64,000 nucleotides of DNA from Selenomonadales bacterium (GTDB taxonomy: Bacteria > Bacillota > Negativicutes > Selenomonadales > Selenomonadaceae): NCBI GenBank assembly GCA_900769615.1, contig CAAGHH010000011.1, forward strand, positions 37,986-101,985, in the 5' to 3' direction. A program made the translations under genes and the position numbers. Below the pieces are notes generated by a model. It did not search any database. It saw only the letters and a list, made by a program, of their open reading frames with translations, and was not told the DNA's origin. This document shows positions 8,268-17,497 of this stretch, piece after piece. Each line of letters starts with the position of its first letter. Positions within the stretch are counted from its first letter, which is position 1.

Positions 8268-9716
8268 ATGTACGAAAATGGCTATAACTTAGAACCAAAA
8301 TGGAAAGAAGAGTGCGGCGTTTACGGCGTTTACTCACATACGGAAGATGTATCAGGAATGACTTACCTCGGACTGTATGCTTTGCAGCATCGTGGACAGG
8401 AAAGTGCTGGTATTGCGATAACTGATGGTGCCTGGATGGAAGTATCAAGAGGCATGGGACTGGTAAACGAAGTCTTTAGACATCAGGTTCCGCATATGGA
8501 TAATCAGTGCATTGCCATCGGTCATGTGCGTTATTCAACGACTGGCTCAAGCCTTTTGTGCAATACGCAGCCGCTGATGGTAAATTATGCTGGAGGCAAG
8601 ATTGCGCTGGCGCATAATGGTAATCTTACCAATGCTGCTGAAATTCGTCATGAATTAGAGCAGCAGGGAACTATTTTCCAGACATCGATTGATTCAGAAG
8701 TATTTGTTAACCTTATTGCTAGATCCCGTCAGGAAAAAATTGAAGATAAGGTGGTTGAAAGCCTCAAAAAAATAAAAGGTGCTTATTGCCTTACCCTGAT
8801 GACGGAAAATAAGCTGATTGGTGCCCGTGATCCGCAGGGATTCCGGCCACTTTGCATTGGTAAAACGGAGGAAGGCAGCTATATCATATCCTCAGAAACC
8901 TGTGGTCTTGATGTAGTAGGGGCTGAATTTGTCCGTGATATTTTACCAGGCGAAATGGTGGTAATTGACGATGAAGGGATAAAATCTTATCCTTTCGCTA
9001 CGGATGAGAAAAAAGCTGGCTGCATTTTTGAATACATTTATTTTGCTCGTCCAGATTCGGTTATTGATGGTCAAAGTGTTCATGATGCCCGCTTTATGAT
9101 GGGCAGAGTTCTTGCTCGCGAAGCCAAATTTAAAGGCGATATTGTCATTTCTGTTCCAGATTCAGGGACTACGGCGGCAACAGGTTATGCTTATGAATCC
9201 GGTATTCCTTTTGTTGAGGGCTTAATTAAAAACCGCTATATCGGTCGTACTTTTATTCAGCCGACGCAAAAGAAGCGTGATACAGCCGTTAAACTGAAAT
9301 TAAATGCAATAGCTTCGGTGGTTAAAGGCAAATCGGTTATCATGGTCGATGATTCTATCGTTCGTGGTACGACCAGCGGCAAAATAGTAAAGATGCTGCG
9401 CAACGCTGGTGCAACGGAGGTGCACATGTGCATCAGCAGTCCGCCAATCGGTTATCCGTGTTTCTATGGCATTGATACCAGTGTGCGCAAGGAATTGATT
9501 GCGGCAACCAAAAGTGTGGAAGAGATTCGCGAGTATATCGGAGCTGATTCGCTGCATTTCTTGTCGATTGAAGGGCTGAAACAGTGCGTGCCACATATTA
9601 ATGCAGATGATATGTGCTATGCTTGTTTTAACAGCTCTTATCCGGTAGCTGATGGTGCTAAACCAGCTGGTGACAGCAAATATGTATTTGAACAACGTAA
9701 AAAGTCAGAGGAATAA
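8268..9716 (+). CDS. purF: Amidophosphoribosyltransferase PurF
   Basis: First committed enzyme of purine synthesis: PRPP plus glutamine gives phosphoribosylamine. It carries a 15-residue propeptide ending before the catalytic Cys16 (KEECGVYGVY), the sign of the B. subtilis-type self-processed form. The glutaminase domain spans about 16-240, and the phosphoribosyltransferase domain shows the PRPP loop VIMVDDSIVRGTTSGK. Cysteines in GCIFEYIYF, GYPCFYG and DDMCYACF match the positions of the [4Fe-4S] ligands in B. subtilis PurF. Cys-ligated, oxygen-sensitive PurF fits an anaerobe. 482 residues, normal length. Confidence 0.96.
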   Translation: MYENGYNLEPKWKEECGVYGVYSHTEDVSGMTYLGLYALQHRGQESAGIAITDGAWMEVSRGMGLVNEVFRHQVPHMDNQCIAIGHVRYSTTGSSLLCNTQPLMVNYAGGKIALAHNGNLTNAAEIRHELEQQGTIFQTSIDSEVFVNLIARSRQEKIEDKVVESLKKIKGAYCLTLMTENKLIGARDPQGFRPLCIGKTEEGSYIISSETCGLDVVGAEFVRDILPGEMVVIDDEGIKSYPFATDEKKAGCIFEYIYFARPDSVIDGQSVHDARFMMGRVLAREAKFKGDIVISVPDSGTTAATGYAYESGIPFVEGLIKNRYIGRTFIQPTQKKRDTAVKLKLNAIASVVKGKSVIMVDDSIVRGTTSGKIVKMLRNAGATEVHMCISSPPIGYPCFYGIDTSVRKELIAATKSVEEIREYIGADSLHFLSIEGLKQCVPHINADDMCYACFNSSYPVADGAKPAGDSKYVFEQRKKSEE

Positions 9717-9728
9717 GGAAGGTATAAC

Positions 9729-10781
9729 ATGGCAGAACAATTAACTTATAAAGATTCCGGTGTTGATATTGATGCCGGCAACCGTTCGGTTAAGCTGATA
9801 AAAGACAGTGTAAAAGCTACTTATCGCCCTGAAGTATTAGGTGATTTGGGCGGCTTTGGCGGTCTTTTTGCCTTGAATTCTGGCAAATATAAAGAGCCGG
9901 TGCTGGTATCAGGTACTGATGGTGTTGGTACTAAACTGCGGTTAGCATTTATGCTTGACAAGCATGATACGATTGGTCAGGATGCAGTAGCAATGTGTGT
10001 CAATGATATCCTGGTCCAGGGGGCGGAACCACTATTTTTCCTTGATTATTTAGCTGTAGGCAAGCTGGATCCAGAGCAGGTAGCGTCGGTCGTCAAAGGC
10101 GTAGCTAATGCCTGCAAAGAATCAGGCTGTGCGCTTATCGGCGGTGAAACGGCTGAGATGAGCGGCTTTTATCCAGTAGGCGAGTATGATATTGCTGGTT
10201 TTGCTGTAGGGGTAGCAGAAAAATCGCAGCTTATAACCAGTGACAGAGTGAAGGATGGCGATGTTCTCCTCGGTTTGCCGTCATCAGGGGTTCATTCTAA
10301 CGGGTATTCGCTAGTACGCAAGATTGTATTTGATCACAAAGGCTTTAAAGGCGATGAATACATAGCTGAACTTGGCAAAACTATTGGCGAAGAACTTTTA
10401 ACACCGACTAGACTTTATCCGAAAACATGTCTGCCACTTATAAACAATTTTGATATTCATGGCATGGTGCATATTACCGGTGGCGGTTTCTATGATAATA
10501 TTCCGCGTGCTTTGCCAGAGAACATGGCCGTAGAAATTGACAGTTCAGTTTGGCAGATGCCGACAATCTTTAAGCTTTTGCAGGAATGGGGCAACGTCGA
10601 TTGGAAGGAAATGTATCGTACCTTTAATATGGGTATTGGTATGATTATCATGACCAGCGCTGAGGAAGCTGAGAAAATAAAGGCTCATTTGCAAGCCGCT
10701 AACGAAACGGTCTATGAGATTGGTAAGGTAGTCAAAGGTGACCATAAGGTAACGATAAAAGGCGGCGTATTCAATGGCTGA
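9729..10781 (+). CDS. purM: Phosphoribosylformylglycinamidine cyclo-ligase PurM
   Basis: AIR synthetase, 350 residues, closing the imidazole ring with ATP. Family marks are YKDSGVDIDAGN at the N terminus, the VSGTDGVGTKLR ATP loop, LIGGETAEMSGFY, and HITGGGFYDNIPR towards the C terminus. It starts 12 bases after purF with GGAAGG as ribosome site and overlaps purN by 8 bases, so the two are probably translationally coupled. Confidence 0.96.
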   Translation: MAEQLTYKDSGVDIDAGNRSVKLIKDSVKATYRPEVLGDLGGFGGLFALNSGKYKEPVLVSGTDGVGTKLRLAFMLDKHDTIGQDAVAMCVNDILVQGAEPLFFLDYLAVGKLDPEQVASVVKGVANACKESGCALIGGETAEMSGFYPVGEYDIAGFAVGVAEKSQLITSDRVKDGDVLLGLPSSGVHSNGYSLVRKIVFDHKGFKGDEYIAELGKTIGEELLTPTRLYPKTCLPLINNFDIHGMVHITGGGFYDNIPRALPENMAVEIDSSVWQMPTIFKLLQEWGNVDWKEMYRTFNMGIGMIIMTSAEEAEKIKAHLQAANETVYEIGKVVKGDHKVTIKGGVFNG

Positions 10782-11391
10782 GAAAATGGAAAAACTAGGC
10801 GTGCTTTGCTCCGGACGGGGCACGGACCTGCAATCCATAATTGATGCTATTGCCAGAAAAGAAGTAACCGCTGAAATAGCAGTAGTGCTTACTGATAAAG
10901 CTGATGCTTATGCGCTTACTAGAGCTGAAAAGGCTGGTATTAAGGCTGTATGTGTTAACCGCAAAGAGTATGCTGATAGAGAAAGCTTTGAAAAAGCAAT
11001 GGTAAATGAGCTGGAAGCAGCTGGGGTTACGCTGGTAGTATTAGCTGGCTTTATGCGCATATTGACGCCATATTTTGTGCGTAAATATGCTGGCAGGCTG
11101 CTAAATATTCATCCGGCATTGCTGCCGAGCTTTCCGGGGGCACATGCACATCGTGATGTACTGGCTTATGGCGTAAAGGTAAGTGGCTGTACGGTGCATT
11201 TTGTCGATGAAGGCACTGATTCGGGACCAATTATTTTGCAGGCAGCAGTTCCGGTACTGGATGATGATACGGAAGAAACTTTAGGTGCTAGAGTATTGGC
11301 CAAGGAGCATGTTATTTATCCGCAAGCTATTCAGCTTTTTTGTGAAGGCAAGCTAAAAATAGAAGGTCGCAAGGTAAGGATTTTAGAATAA
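10774..11391 (+). CDS. purN: Phosphoribosylglycinamide formyltransferase PurN
   Basis: GAR transformylase using 10-formyl-THF, 205 residues. GVLCSGRGTDLQS is the phosphate loop; LAGFMRIL and the catalytic block NIHPALLPSFPGAHAH carry the Asn-His pair, and GTDSGPIILQAAVPV carries the catalytic Asp. Overlaps the end of purM by 8 bases. A second ATG five codons in is possible as start. Confidence 0.95.
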   Translation: MAEKMEKLGVLCSGRGTDLQSIIDAIARKEVTAEIAVVLTDKADAYALTRAEKAGIKAVCVNRKEYADRESFEKAMVNELEAAGVTLVVLAGFMRILTPYFVRKYAGRLLNIHPALLPSFPGAHAHRDVLAYGVKVSGCTVHFVDEGTDSGPIILQAAVPVLDDDTEETLGARVLAKEHVIYPQAIQLFCEGKLKIEGRKVRILE

Positions 11392-11420
11392 AACAGATTT
11401 TGATTTGGGAGGAAACTACA

Positions 11421-12014
11421 TTGCAGATTAAGCGTGCACTTATTAGCGTATCCAATAAGGAAGGTGTCGTAGAATTCGCTCGGCAGCTGCATGAAGCTGG
11501 TGTCGAAATTGTGTCTACTGGCGGCACTATGAAGGCTATCAAAGAAGCAGGTATACCAGTAACTTATGTCAGTGATGTAACGGGCTTTCCAGAAATTATG
11601 GATGGTCGGGTAAAGACCTTGAATCCATATATTCATGGTGGTATTTTAGCAGTTCGTGACAATCCGGAGCATGTAAAAGAAATGCAGGAGCATAAAATCA
11701 CGGGGATTGATTTGGTAGCAGTTAATCTCTATCCGTTCAAAGAAACTATTGCTAAACCAAATGTAACGCTGGCAGAAGCAATTGAAAATATTGATATTGG
11801 CGGACCAGCTATGGTACGGGCAGCTGCTAAAAATTTCAAATTTGTTACTATCATTACTAATCCGGCTCGCTATGATGATATTGCTAAGCAGGTCAAGGCA
11901 AACGGTTGTGTCGATGATAAAACTCGTATGGCGCTGGCACAGGAGGCATTTGCACATACTGCGGCTTACGATACGATGATTAAAGATTATTTAGCCAAGC
12001 AGCTGGAAAAATAA
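11421..12014 (+). CDS. purH: Stand-alone IMP cyclohydrolase (N-terminal half of PurH only)
   Basis: A 197-residue protein equal to the MGS-like IMP cyclohydrolase domain of PurH, which closes FAICAR to IMP. It has KRALISVSNKEGVVEFA, STGGTMKAIKEAG, MDGRVKTLNPYIHGGIL and IDIGGPAMVRAAAKN. The usual 510-residue PurH carries a C-terminal AICAR transformylase; here the protein stops after AYDTMIKDYLAKQLEK and purD begins a few bases on, so the transformylase half is absent rather than frameshifted. TTG 11421 is chosen as start because GGGAGGAA precedes it; a TTG at 11400 is in frame but has no ribosome site. A separate AICAR formyltransferase must be encoded elsewhere. Confidence 0.9.
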   Translation: MQIKRALISVSNKEGVVEFARQLHEAGVEIVSTGGTMKAIKEAGIPVTYVSDVTGFPEIMDGRVKTLNPYIHGGILAVRDNPEHVKEMQEHKITGIDLVAVNLYPFKETIAKPNVTLAEAIENIDIGGPAMVRAAAKNFKFVTIITNPARYDDIAKQVKANGCVDDKTRMALAQEAFAHTAAYDTMIKDYLAKQLEK

Positions 12015-12025
12015 GGGGTTAAATG

Positions 12026-13300
12026 ATGAAGATATTAGTAATTGGCAGTGGTGGCCGTGAACATACGCTGGCTTGGAAACTGGCTAAGTCACCAAAAGCA
12101 ACGAAGATTTATGCGATTCCGGGCAATCCTGGCATGGCAGATATTGCAACCTGTGTCAGTGGCATCGCGATAACCGACAATGCTGCGGTAGTGGCTTTTG
12201 CTAAGGAAAAACAGATTGATTTGGCAGTAGTAGGTCCTGAGGTTCCGCTTACTAACGGTGTAGTGGATGCATTGAATTCAGCAGGCATAAAGGCTTTTGG
12301 TCCAACAAAGCTGGCAGCTGAAATCGAAGGTTCGAAGGCTTTTTCCAAAGGCCTTATGAAAAAATATCATATTCCTACGGCAAAGTATGAAGTATTTACA
12401 GATGCTGACGCAGCTAAAGCTTATATCAAACAAGAAGGCGCGCCTATTGTTATAAAGGCTGATGGGCTGGCTGCTGGCAAGGGCGTTATTGTAGCGATGA
12501 CAGAAGCAGAAGCTTTGGCAGCAGTTGCTGATATTATGGAAGATCAGGAATTTGGTAATGCTGGCAGCAGGGTCGTTATCGAAGAATTCATGACTGGCGA
12601 AGAAGCATCGCTGCTTTGCTTTACTGATGGCACAACAATTTGTCCGATGATAAGCTCACAGGATCACAAACGGGCTTATGATGGTGACAAGGGACCAAAT
12701 ACTGGTGGTATGGGGACGTATGCACCAGCGCCGGTTATGACGGAAGCTATGGTGAAGAAGGCTTATGATACGATACTTTTGCCGACGATTAAAGCGATGC
12801 AGGCTGAAGGACGTACTTATAAGGGCTGCCTTTATGCTGGCTTGATGATAACGGCTGAGGGTCCAAAAGTTGTAGAATTTAATGCCCGCTTTGGCGATCC
12901 GGAAACGCAAGTAGTATTACCGCTTTTGGAAAGCGATTTAGTAGATATCATGACAGCCTGTGCTGATGGTACCTTAGCTGAGCAGGATATTAAATGGAGC
13001 AGCGAAGCGGCAGTATGTGTGGTTATGGCTTCTGGCGGTTATCCTAAAGCTTATGCTAAAGGTTATGAGATTAAGGGACTGGCTGAAGCTAATAATAGCG
13101 ATACGGTGGTATTCCATGCTGGTACGGCGGAAAAAGATGGCAAAATAGTAACTGCTGGCGGTCGGGTACTTGGCGTAGTAGCTAAGGCAGCAGATATTAA
13201 AACGGCGGTAGCTAAAGCTTATGCTGGCGTTGATAAAATTTCCTTTAAGGATGCATTCTATCGGAAAGATATTGCGCATCGGGCTTTGTCTAGATTGTAA
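12026..13300 (+). CDS. purD: Phosphoribosylamine-glycine ligase PurD
   Basis: GAR synthetase, an ATP-grasp ligase of 424 residues. MKILVIGSGGREHTLAWKL is the standard N terminus; the ATP-grasp core shows KADGLAAGKGVIVA, SLLCFTDG and NARFGDPETQVVLPLL. Two ATG codons are adjacent (12023 and 12026); the second fits the spacing to AAGGGG and the family start. Last gene of the operon, followed by a terminator. purL, purQ/S and purB are not in the window. Confidence 0.95.
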   Translation: MKILVIGSGGREHTLAWKLAKSPKATKIYAIPGNPGMADIATCVSGIAITDNAAVVAFAKEKQIDLAVVGPEVPLTNGVVDALNSAGIKAFGPTKLAAEIEGSKAFSKGLMKKYHIPTAKYEVFTDADAAKAYIKQEGAPIVIKADGLAAGKGVIVAMTEAEALAAVADIMEDQEFGNAGSRVVIEEFMTGEEASLLCFTDGTTICPMISSQDHKRAYDGDKGPNTGGMGTYAPAPVMTEAMVKKAYDTILLPTIKAMQAEGRTYKGCLYAGLMITAEGPKVVEFNARFGDPETQVVLPLLESDLVDIMTACADGTLAEQDIKWSSEAAVCVVMASGGYPKAYAKGYEIKGLAEANNSDTVVFHAGTAEKDGKIVTAGGRVLGVVAKAADIKTAVAKAYAGVDKISFKDAFYRKDIAHRALSRL

Positions 13301-13308
13301 TATTATGA

Positions 13309-13350
13309 AATATGCTCTGATCATGATGATGGTCAGAGCATATTATTTTT
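13309..13350 (+). terminator. Intrinsic terminator of the purine operon
   Basis: AATATGCTCTGA (13309-13320) pairs with TCAGAGCATATT, followed by ATTTTT. Confidence 0.85.
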
Positions 13351-13371
13351 ACTTCAGTCAAATAAAATTTA

Positions 13372-13400
13372 TTGTTAACCCGAATAATTCATGATAAAAT
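13372..13400 (+). promoter_or_regulatory. Predicted promoter of the polyamine operon
   Basis: TTGTTA (13372-13377), 17-base spacer, TAAAAT (13395-13400), 67 bases upstream of the speD start. Confidence 0.6.
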
Positions 13401-13467
13401 TGGAATCACTGAATGGTTTATAAAACATAATAATTAGCAATATGAGCAGAAAGGCAGGATACAGTGA

Positions 13468-14253
13468 GTGGAAAAGGAATTAAAGCTGTACGGGTTTAAT
13501 AATTTAACGAAATCGCTTAGTTTTAATATTTATGATATTTGCTATGCTAAAACATCGCGTGAGCAGCAGGATTATATAAAATATATCGATGAACAATATA
13601 ATTCGGAGCGTCTTACTAAGATTTTGTCACAGGTTACGACGATGATAGGAGCAAGGATATTAAATATAGCCAAGCAGGATTATGACCCGCAAGGTGCCAG
13701 CGTAACGATGCTGATAGCTGAAAGCAATGATTCCGGTTTAAAAACGCCAGTGGAGTCGGCTATTTTAGGCGATACTATTTTGGCGCATTTGGATAAAAGC
13801 CATGTAACGGTACATACGTATCCTGAATTTCATCCTGAAAATTGTATAGCAACTTTTCGGGTAGATATTGATGTGGCTACGTGTGGTGAAATCACACCTT
13901 TAAAAACGCTAGATTATATGATAAGCCAGTTTGATTCGGATATTATTACTATGGATTATCGCGTGCGCGGGTTTACTCGTGATGTACATGGGCGCAAACT
14001 CTTTCGTGATTCCAATATGATATCAATTCAGGAATATATTGATGAAAAAACATTGGATCGCTATGATGCGGTGGATGTTAATGTTTATCAAGCAAATTTA
14101 TATCATACCAAGATGCTGATAAAGGAGCCGCAATTGCAAAATTACTTGTTTAATCAGGATATTTATGAAATTCCTTTGCAGGAACGATTGGAAATAAGTA
14201 CCAATTTGCGGCGGGAAATGCTGGAAATATTTAGTGGCAAGAATATATATTGA
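13468..14253 (+). CDS. speD: S-adenosylmethionine decarboxylase proenzyme SpeD
   Basis: Pyruvoyl enzyme making decarboxylated SAM, the aminopropyl donor. At 261 residues it matches the long E. coli-type SpeD (about 264) and not the short 120-residue Bacillus/Thermotoga form. The self-cleavage site is Ser111 in LDKSHVTVHTYPEFHPE, which would become the pyruvoyl group. Start GTG 13468 with AAGGCAGGA upstream. It heads a six-gene polyamine operon and lies 24 bases before the decarboxylase gene. Confidence 0.93.
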   Translation: MEKELKLYGFNNLTKSLSFNIYDICYAKTSREQQDYIKYIDEQYNSERLTKILSQVTTMIGARILNIAKQDYDPQGASVTMLIAESNDSGLKTPVESAILGDTILAHLDKSHVTVHTYPEFHPENCIATFRVDIDVATCGEITPLKTLDYMISQFDSDIITMDYRVRGFTRDVHGRKLFRDSNMISIQEYIDEKTLDRYDAVDVNVYQANLYHTKMLIKEPQLQNYLFNQDIYEIPLQERLEISTNLRREMLEIFSGKNIY

Positions 14254-14277
14254 CATTTTTGCTGGAAGGAAAGTGGA

Positions 14278-15726
14278 ATGTATCTAACGCAGGACAGAGC
14301 GCCTATTATGGAAGCGCTAAAAAAAATGAAGCGGGCTAGATTAGTTCCGTTTGATGTTCCCGGACATAAACGCGGACGGGGAAATACTGAATTAAGGGAA
14401 TTTTTAGGCGAGAATTGTTTAGATGTAGATGTTAATTCAATGAAAATGCTGGATAATCTTTGCCATCCCGTATCGGTTATTAAAGATGCTGAAATGCTAG
14501 CGGCTGAGGCTTTTCGAGCAGCGCATGCGTTCTTTATGGTTGGCGGTACTACGTCAGCCGTACAGGCTATGGTATTATCGGCTGTTGGGCGTGGCGATAA
14601 AATAATTATGCCGCGCAATGTACACCGCAGCGCTATCAATGCGCTGATACTTTGCGGGGCGATACCAGTCTATATAAATCCGCAGATGGATAATAACTTA
14701 GGTATTTCGTTAGGCATGAGCTTAGATGATGTTGCTGAGGCTATAAAGAATAATCCTGATGCTAAAGCGGTGCTGGTAAATAATCCTACGTATTATGGTA
14801 TCTGCTCAAATTTAAAAGCCATAACAGAGCTGGCTCATGCGCATAATATGCTGCTTTTAGTGGACGAGGCTCATGGTACGCATTTATATTTTAATGATAA
14901 GCTGCCATTAGCGGGCATGGATGCTGGTGCGGATATGGCGGCAGTAAGTATGCATAAATCGGGCGGCTCGCTTACCCAAAGTTCGATACTTTTATGCGGT
15001 CCTGGAGTAAATGCTGGTTATGTGCACCAAATTATCAATATCACGCAGACAACGAGCGGGTCATATCTCCTGTTATCAAGTCTTGATATAAGCCGGCGCA
15101 ATCTTGCCCTTAGGGGACAGGAAATATTTGATAAGGTTATAAATATGGTTGAATATGCCCGTGATGAAATCAACACTATTGGTGATTATTATGCTTATAG
15201 CCGGGAACTAATAAATGGCGATTCAGTTTATGATTTTGATGTGACTAAGCTGGCAATATTTACTCGCCCCGTAGGTCTGGCTGGTATTGAGGTTTATGAT
15301 ATATTGCGTGATGAATATGATATTCAAACCGAATTTGGCGATATCGCCAATTTGCTGGCGTATGTATCAGTTGGCGATCGCTTAAAGGATATTGAACGCC
15401 TGGTCGCAGCCCTGGCGGAAATAAGGCGCAACTATCGTAAGGATACGGCGAAAATGTTAAAAGCAGAGTATATAGAGCCTAAGGTTATTCATGGACCACA
15501 GGAAGCCTTTTATGCTGAAAAGGAATCTTTGCCGTTAGCTGAAACCGTTGGCAGAGTATGCAGTGAATTTGTCATGTGTTATCCGCCAGGTATTCCGATA
15601 TTAGCTCCGGGTGAACTAATTACGGATGATATACTAGCTTATATCAAGTATGCTAAGAAAAAAGGCTGTCAGATGACAGGAACTGAGGATATGGAACTCA
15701 AGCGGCTTAACGTTATGAAAGGATAA
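14278..15726 (+). CDS. speA: Orn/Lys/Arg decarboxylase family protein, probably biosynthetic arginine decarboxylase
   Basis: Fold-I PLP decarboxylase, 482 residues, close in size to B. subtilis SpeA/YaaO. N-terminal FDVPGHKRGRG, substrate/PLP region VDEAHGTHLYF, and the PLP-lysine motif SMHKSGGSLTQSS are present, with the small C-terminal domain (YPPGIPILAPGE). Family members accept arginine, lysine or ornithine. The agmatinase two genes downstream argues for arginine to agmatine here. Lysine decarboxylation to cadaverine, used by Selenomonas to decorate peptidoglycan, cannot be excluded from sequence alone. Confidence 0.8.
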   Translation: MYLTQDRAPIMEALKKMKRARLVPFDVPGHKRGRGNTELREFLGENCLDVDVNSMKMLDNLCHPVSVIKDAEMLAAEAFRAAHAFFMVGGTTSAVQAMVLSAVGRGDKIIMPRNVHRSAINALILCGAIPVYINPQMDNNLGISLGMSLDDVAEAIKNNPDAKAVLVNNPTYYGICSNLKAITELAHAHNMLLLVDEAHGTHLYFNDKLPLAGMDAGADMAAVSMHKSGGSLTQSSILLCGPGVNAGYVHQIINITQTTSGSYLLLSSLDISRRNLALRGQEIFDKVINMVEYARDEINTIGDYYAYSRELINGDSVYDFDVTKLAIFTRPVGLAGIEVYDILRDEYDIQTEFGDIANLLAYVSVGDRLKDIERLVAALAEIRRNYRKDTAKMLKAEYIEPKVIHGPQEAFYAEKESLPLAETVGRVCSEFVMCYPPGIPILAPGELITDDILAYIKYAKKKGCQMTGTEDMELKRLNVMKG

Positions 15727-15730
15727 TATT

Positions 15731-16591
15731 ATGGAACTATGGTTTACGGAAAAACATACGCCGAATGTTAATTTTTCCATAAAGGTAGACAGACAGCTTT
15801 ATTCGGGTAAAAGTGAGTTTCAACGCATTGATATTTTTGATTCACGTGAATTTGGTCGATTTTTGACTTTAGATGGCTATATGATGCTCACGGAAAAAGA
15901 TGAGTTTATTTATCATGAAATGATTACTCACGTACCAATGTGTGTTAATCCTAAAATACAGGATGTTTTGGTTATTGGCGGCGGCGATGGCGGTACTGTG
16001 CGGGAGCTTTTGCGCTATCCAACTATCCGTCATATTGATTTGGTGGAAATAGATGAGCTGGTAGTAGAAGTATGCAGGCGTTATTTGCCGCAGACAGCAG
16101 GCTGCCTAGCTGAGTCCCGTGTGAAAATCCATTATGAAGATGGGCTTAAATATGTGCGTCACCACGAAGGCAAGTATGATTTAATAATCGTTGATTCTAC
16201 GGATCCGTTTGGTCCCGGTGAAGGGCTTTTTACCAAGGAGTTTTATGGCAATTGCTATAAAGCTTTAAATGCTGATGGCATAATGGTAAATCAGCATGAA
16301 AGTCCATTTTATGAACAGGATGCCTATGCTATGCAGCGGGCGCATAAGCGGATAGTGGATTCATTTCCGATAAGCAAGGTTTATCAGGTGCATATACCGA
16401 CTTATCCATCCGGTCATTGGCTGTTTGGCTTTGCTTCTAAAAAGCATCATCCAGTAAAAGATGCTGATTTCGTTAAGTGGAATGCTATAGGTTTAAAAAC
16501 CCGTTATTATAATACCCAGCTGCATGCAGGCGCTTTTGCCTTGCCAAATTATGTGGAGGAAATGTTAAAAGATGTTGAACCGCAAACGTAA
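15731..16591 (+). CDS. speE: Spermidine synthase (polyamine aminopropyltransferase) SpeE
   Basis: Transfers the aminopropyl group of decarboxylated SAM to putrescine. 286 residues with an N-terminal beta domain (DIFDSREFGRFLTLDGYMM), the SAM loop VLVIGGGDGGTVREL, the acidic ribose-binding VEIDELVVEVCR, and IIVDSTDPFGPGEGLF with the catalytic Asp. HIPTYPSGHW is the usual C-terminal substrate motif. Four bases separate it from the decarboxylase gene, and its end overlaps speB by 20 bases. Confidence 0.94.
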   Translation: MELWFTEKHTPNVNFSIKVDRQLYSGKSEFQRIDIFDSREFGRFLTLDGYMMLTEKDEFIYHEMITHVPMCVNPKIQDVLVIGGGDGGTVRELLRYPTIRHIDLVEIDELVVEVCRRYLPQTAGCLAESRVKIHYEDGLKYVRHHEGKYDLIIVDSTDPFGPGEGLFTKEFYGNCYKALNADGIMVNQHESPFYEQDAYAMQRAHKRIVDSFPISKVYQVHIPTYPSGHWLFGFASKKHHPVKDADFVKWNAIGLKTRYYNTQLHAGAFALPNYVEEMLKDVEPQT

Positions 16592-17456
16592 TGTTGAAAC
16601 ATTTTTAGGCTGTGAGGGTGAATACAGTGATAGCCGTATTATACTCTACGGCGCCCCCTTTGATTCGACTACGAGTTACCGTCCGGGGACTCGCTTTGCC
16701 AGCAAGGTAATGCGGTCGGAATCCTATGGTCTTGAAACGTACAGCCCTTATCAGGATTTGGATTTAGAGGATTGTGCTGTCTTTGATGGCGGCGATTTGG
16801 AACTTTGTTTTGGTGATACTAAGCATGCCTTAAATGATATTTATGAATATGCTAAAAGTGTAATTACTGATAATAAGCTGCCATTTTTGATTGGTGGTGA
16901 GCATTTAGTTACCTTGCCAGCCGTTAAAGCCGTTTTTGAAAAATATCCGGATTTGCATATTATTCATTTTGATGCGCATACCGATTTGCGTGATGATTAT
17001 TTAGGCAATCATTTATCGCATGCAACGGTTATTCGTCGAATCTGGGATTTGGTTGGCGATAATAAAATAGCTCAGTTTGGTATTAGAAGCGGTGAGCGTT
17101 CAGAATGGTATTGGTCCAAGCAGCATACCGATATTCATAAATTTAATCTTGCTGGTTTGAGTGAAGTTATCAAGCGTTTTAAAGGCAAACCAGTATATTT
17201 TACGATTGATTTAGATGTTTTAGATCCAGCGGTCTTTCCGGGAACGGGAACGCCGGAGGCGGGCGGGGTAAGTTTTAATGAGCTATTGCAAGCCATAATT
17301 GAGGTTACGGCTGGCTGCAATGTGGTTGGCTGTGATATGGTAGAGCTGTCACCGCCATTAGATGCAAGTGGGGCTTCCACGGCGGTAGCCCTGAAGCTTT
17401 TGCGGGAGATGCTGCTGAGTCTTGAAAAACCGTTTATCAAGCCAGCAGAGGTTTAA
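16572..17456 (+). CDS. speB: Agmatinase SpeB
   Basis: Ureohydrolase family, binuclear Mn2+ enzyme, 294 residues; hydrolyses agmatine to putrescine and urea. Metal ligands are visible in IGGEHLVTLP (His), IHFDAHTDLRDD (Asp-His-Asp-Asp) and YFTIDLDVLDPA (Asp-Asp). GAPFDSTTSYRPGTRF fits agmatinase rather than arginase. The start overlaps the end of speE by 20 bases. Together with the decarboxylase it gives the arginine-agmatine-putrescine route. Confidence 0.93.
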   Translation: MLNRKRNVETFLGCEGEYSDSRIILYGAPFDSTTSYRPGTRFASKVMRSESYGLETYSPYQDLDLEDCAVFDGGDLELCFGDTKHALNDIYEYAKSVITDNKLPFLIGGEHLVTLPAVKAVFEKYPDLHIIHFDAHTDLRDDYLGNHLSHATVIRRIWDLVGDNKIAQFGIRSGERSEWYWSKQHTDIHKFNLAGLSEVIKRFKGKPVYFTIDLDVLDPAVFPGTGTPEAGGVSFNELLQAIIEVTAGCNVVGCDMVELSPPLDASGASTAVALKLLREMLLSLEKPFIKPAEV

Positions 17457-17497
17457 TTGTATTAACTTATAAATGACGATGTTAGGAGGTCATTATT

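Noticed and set aside
11400..12050. PurH truncated by frameshift
   Set aside because: purD begins a few bases after the stop, with no sequence left that could encode a transformylase half; the domain border is clean.
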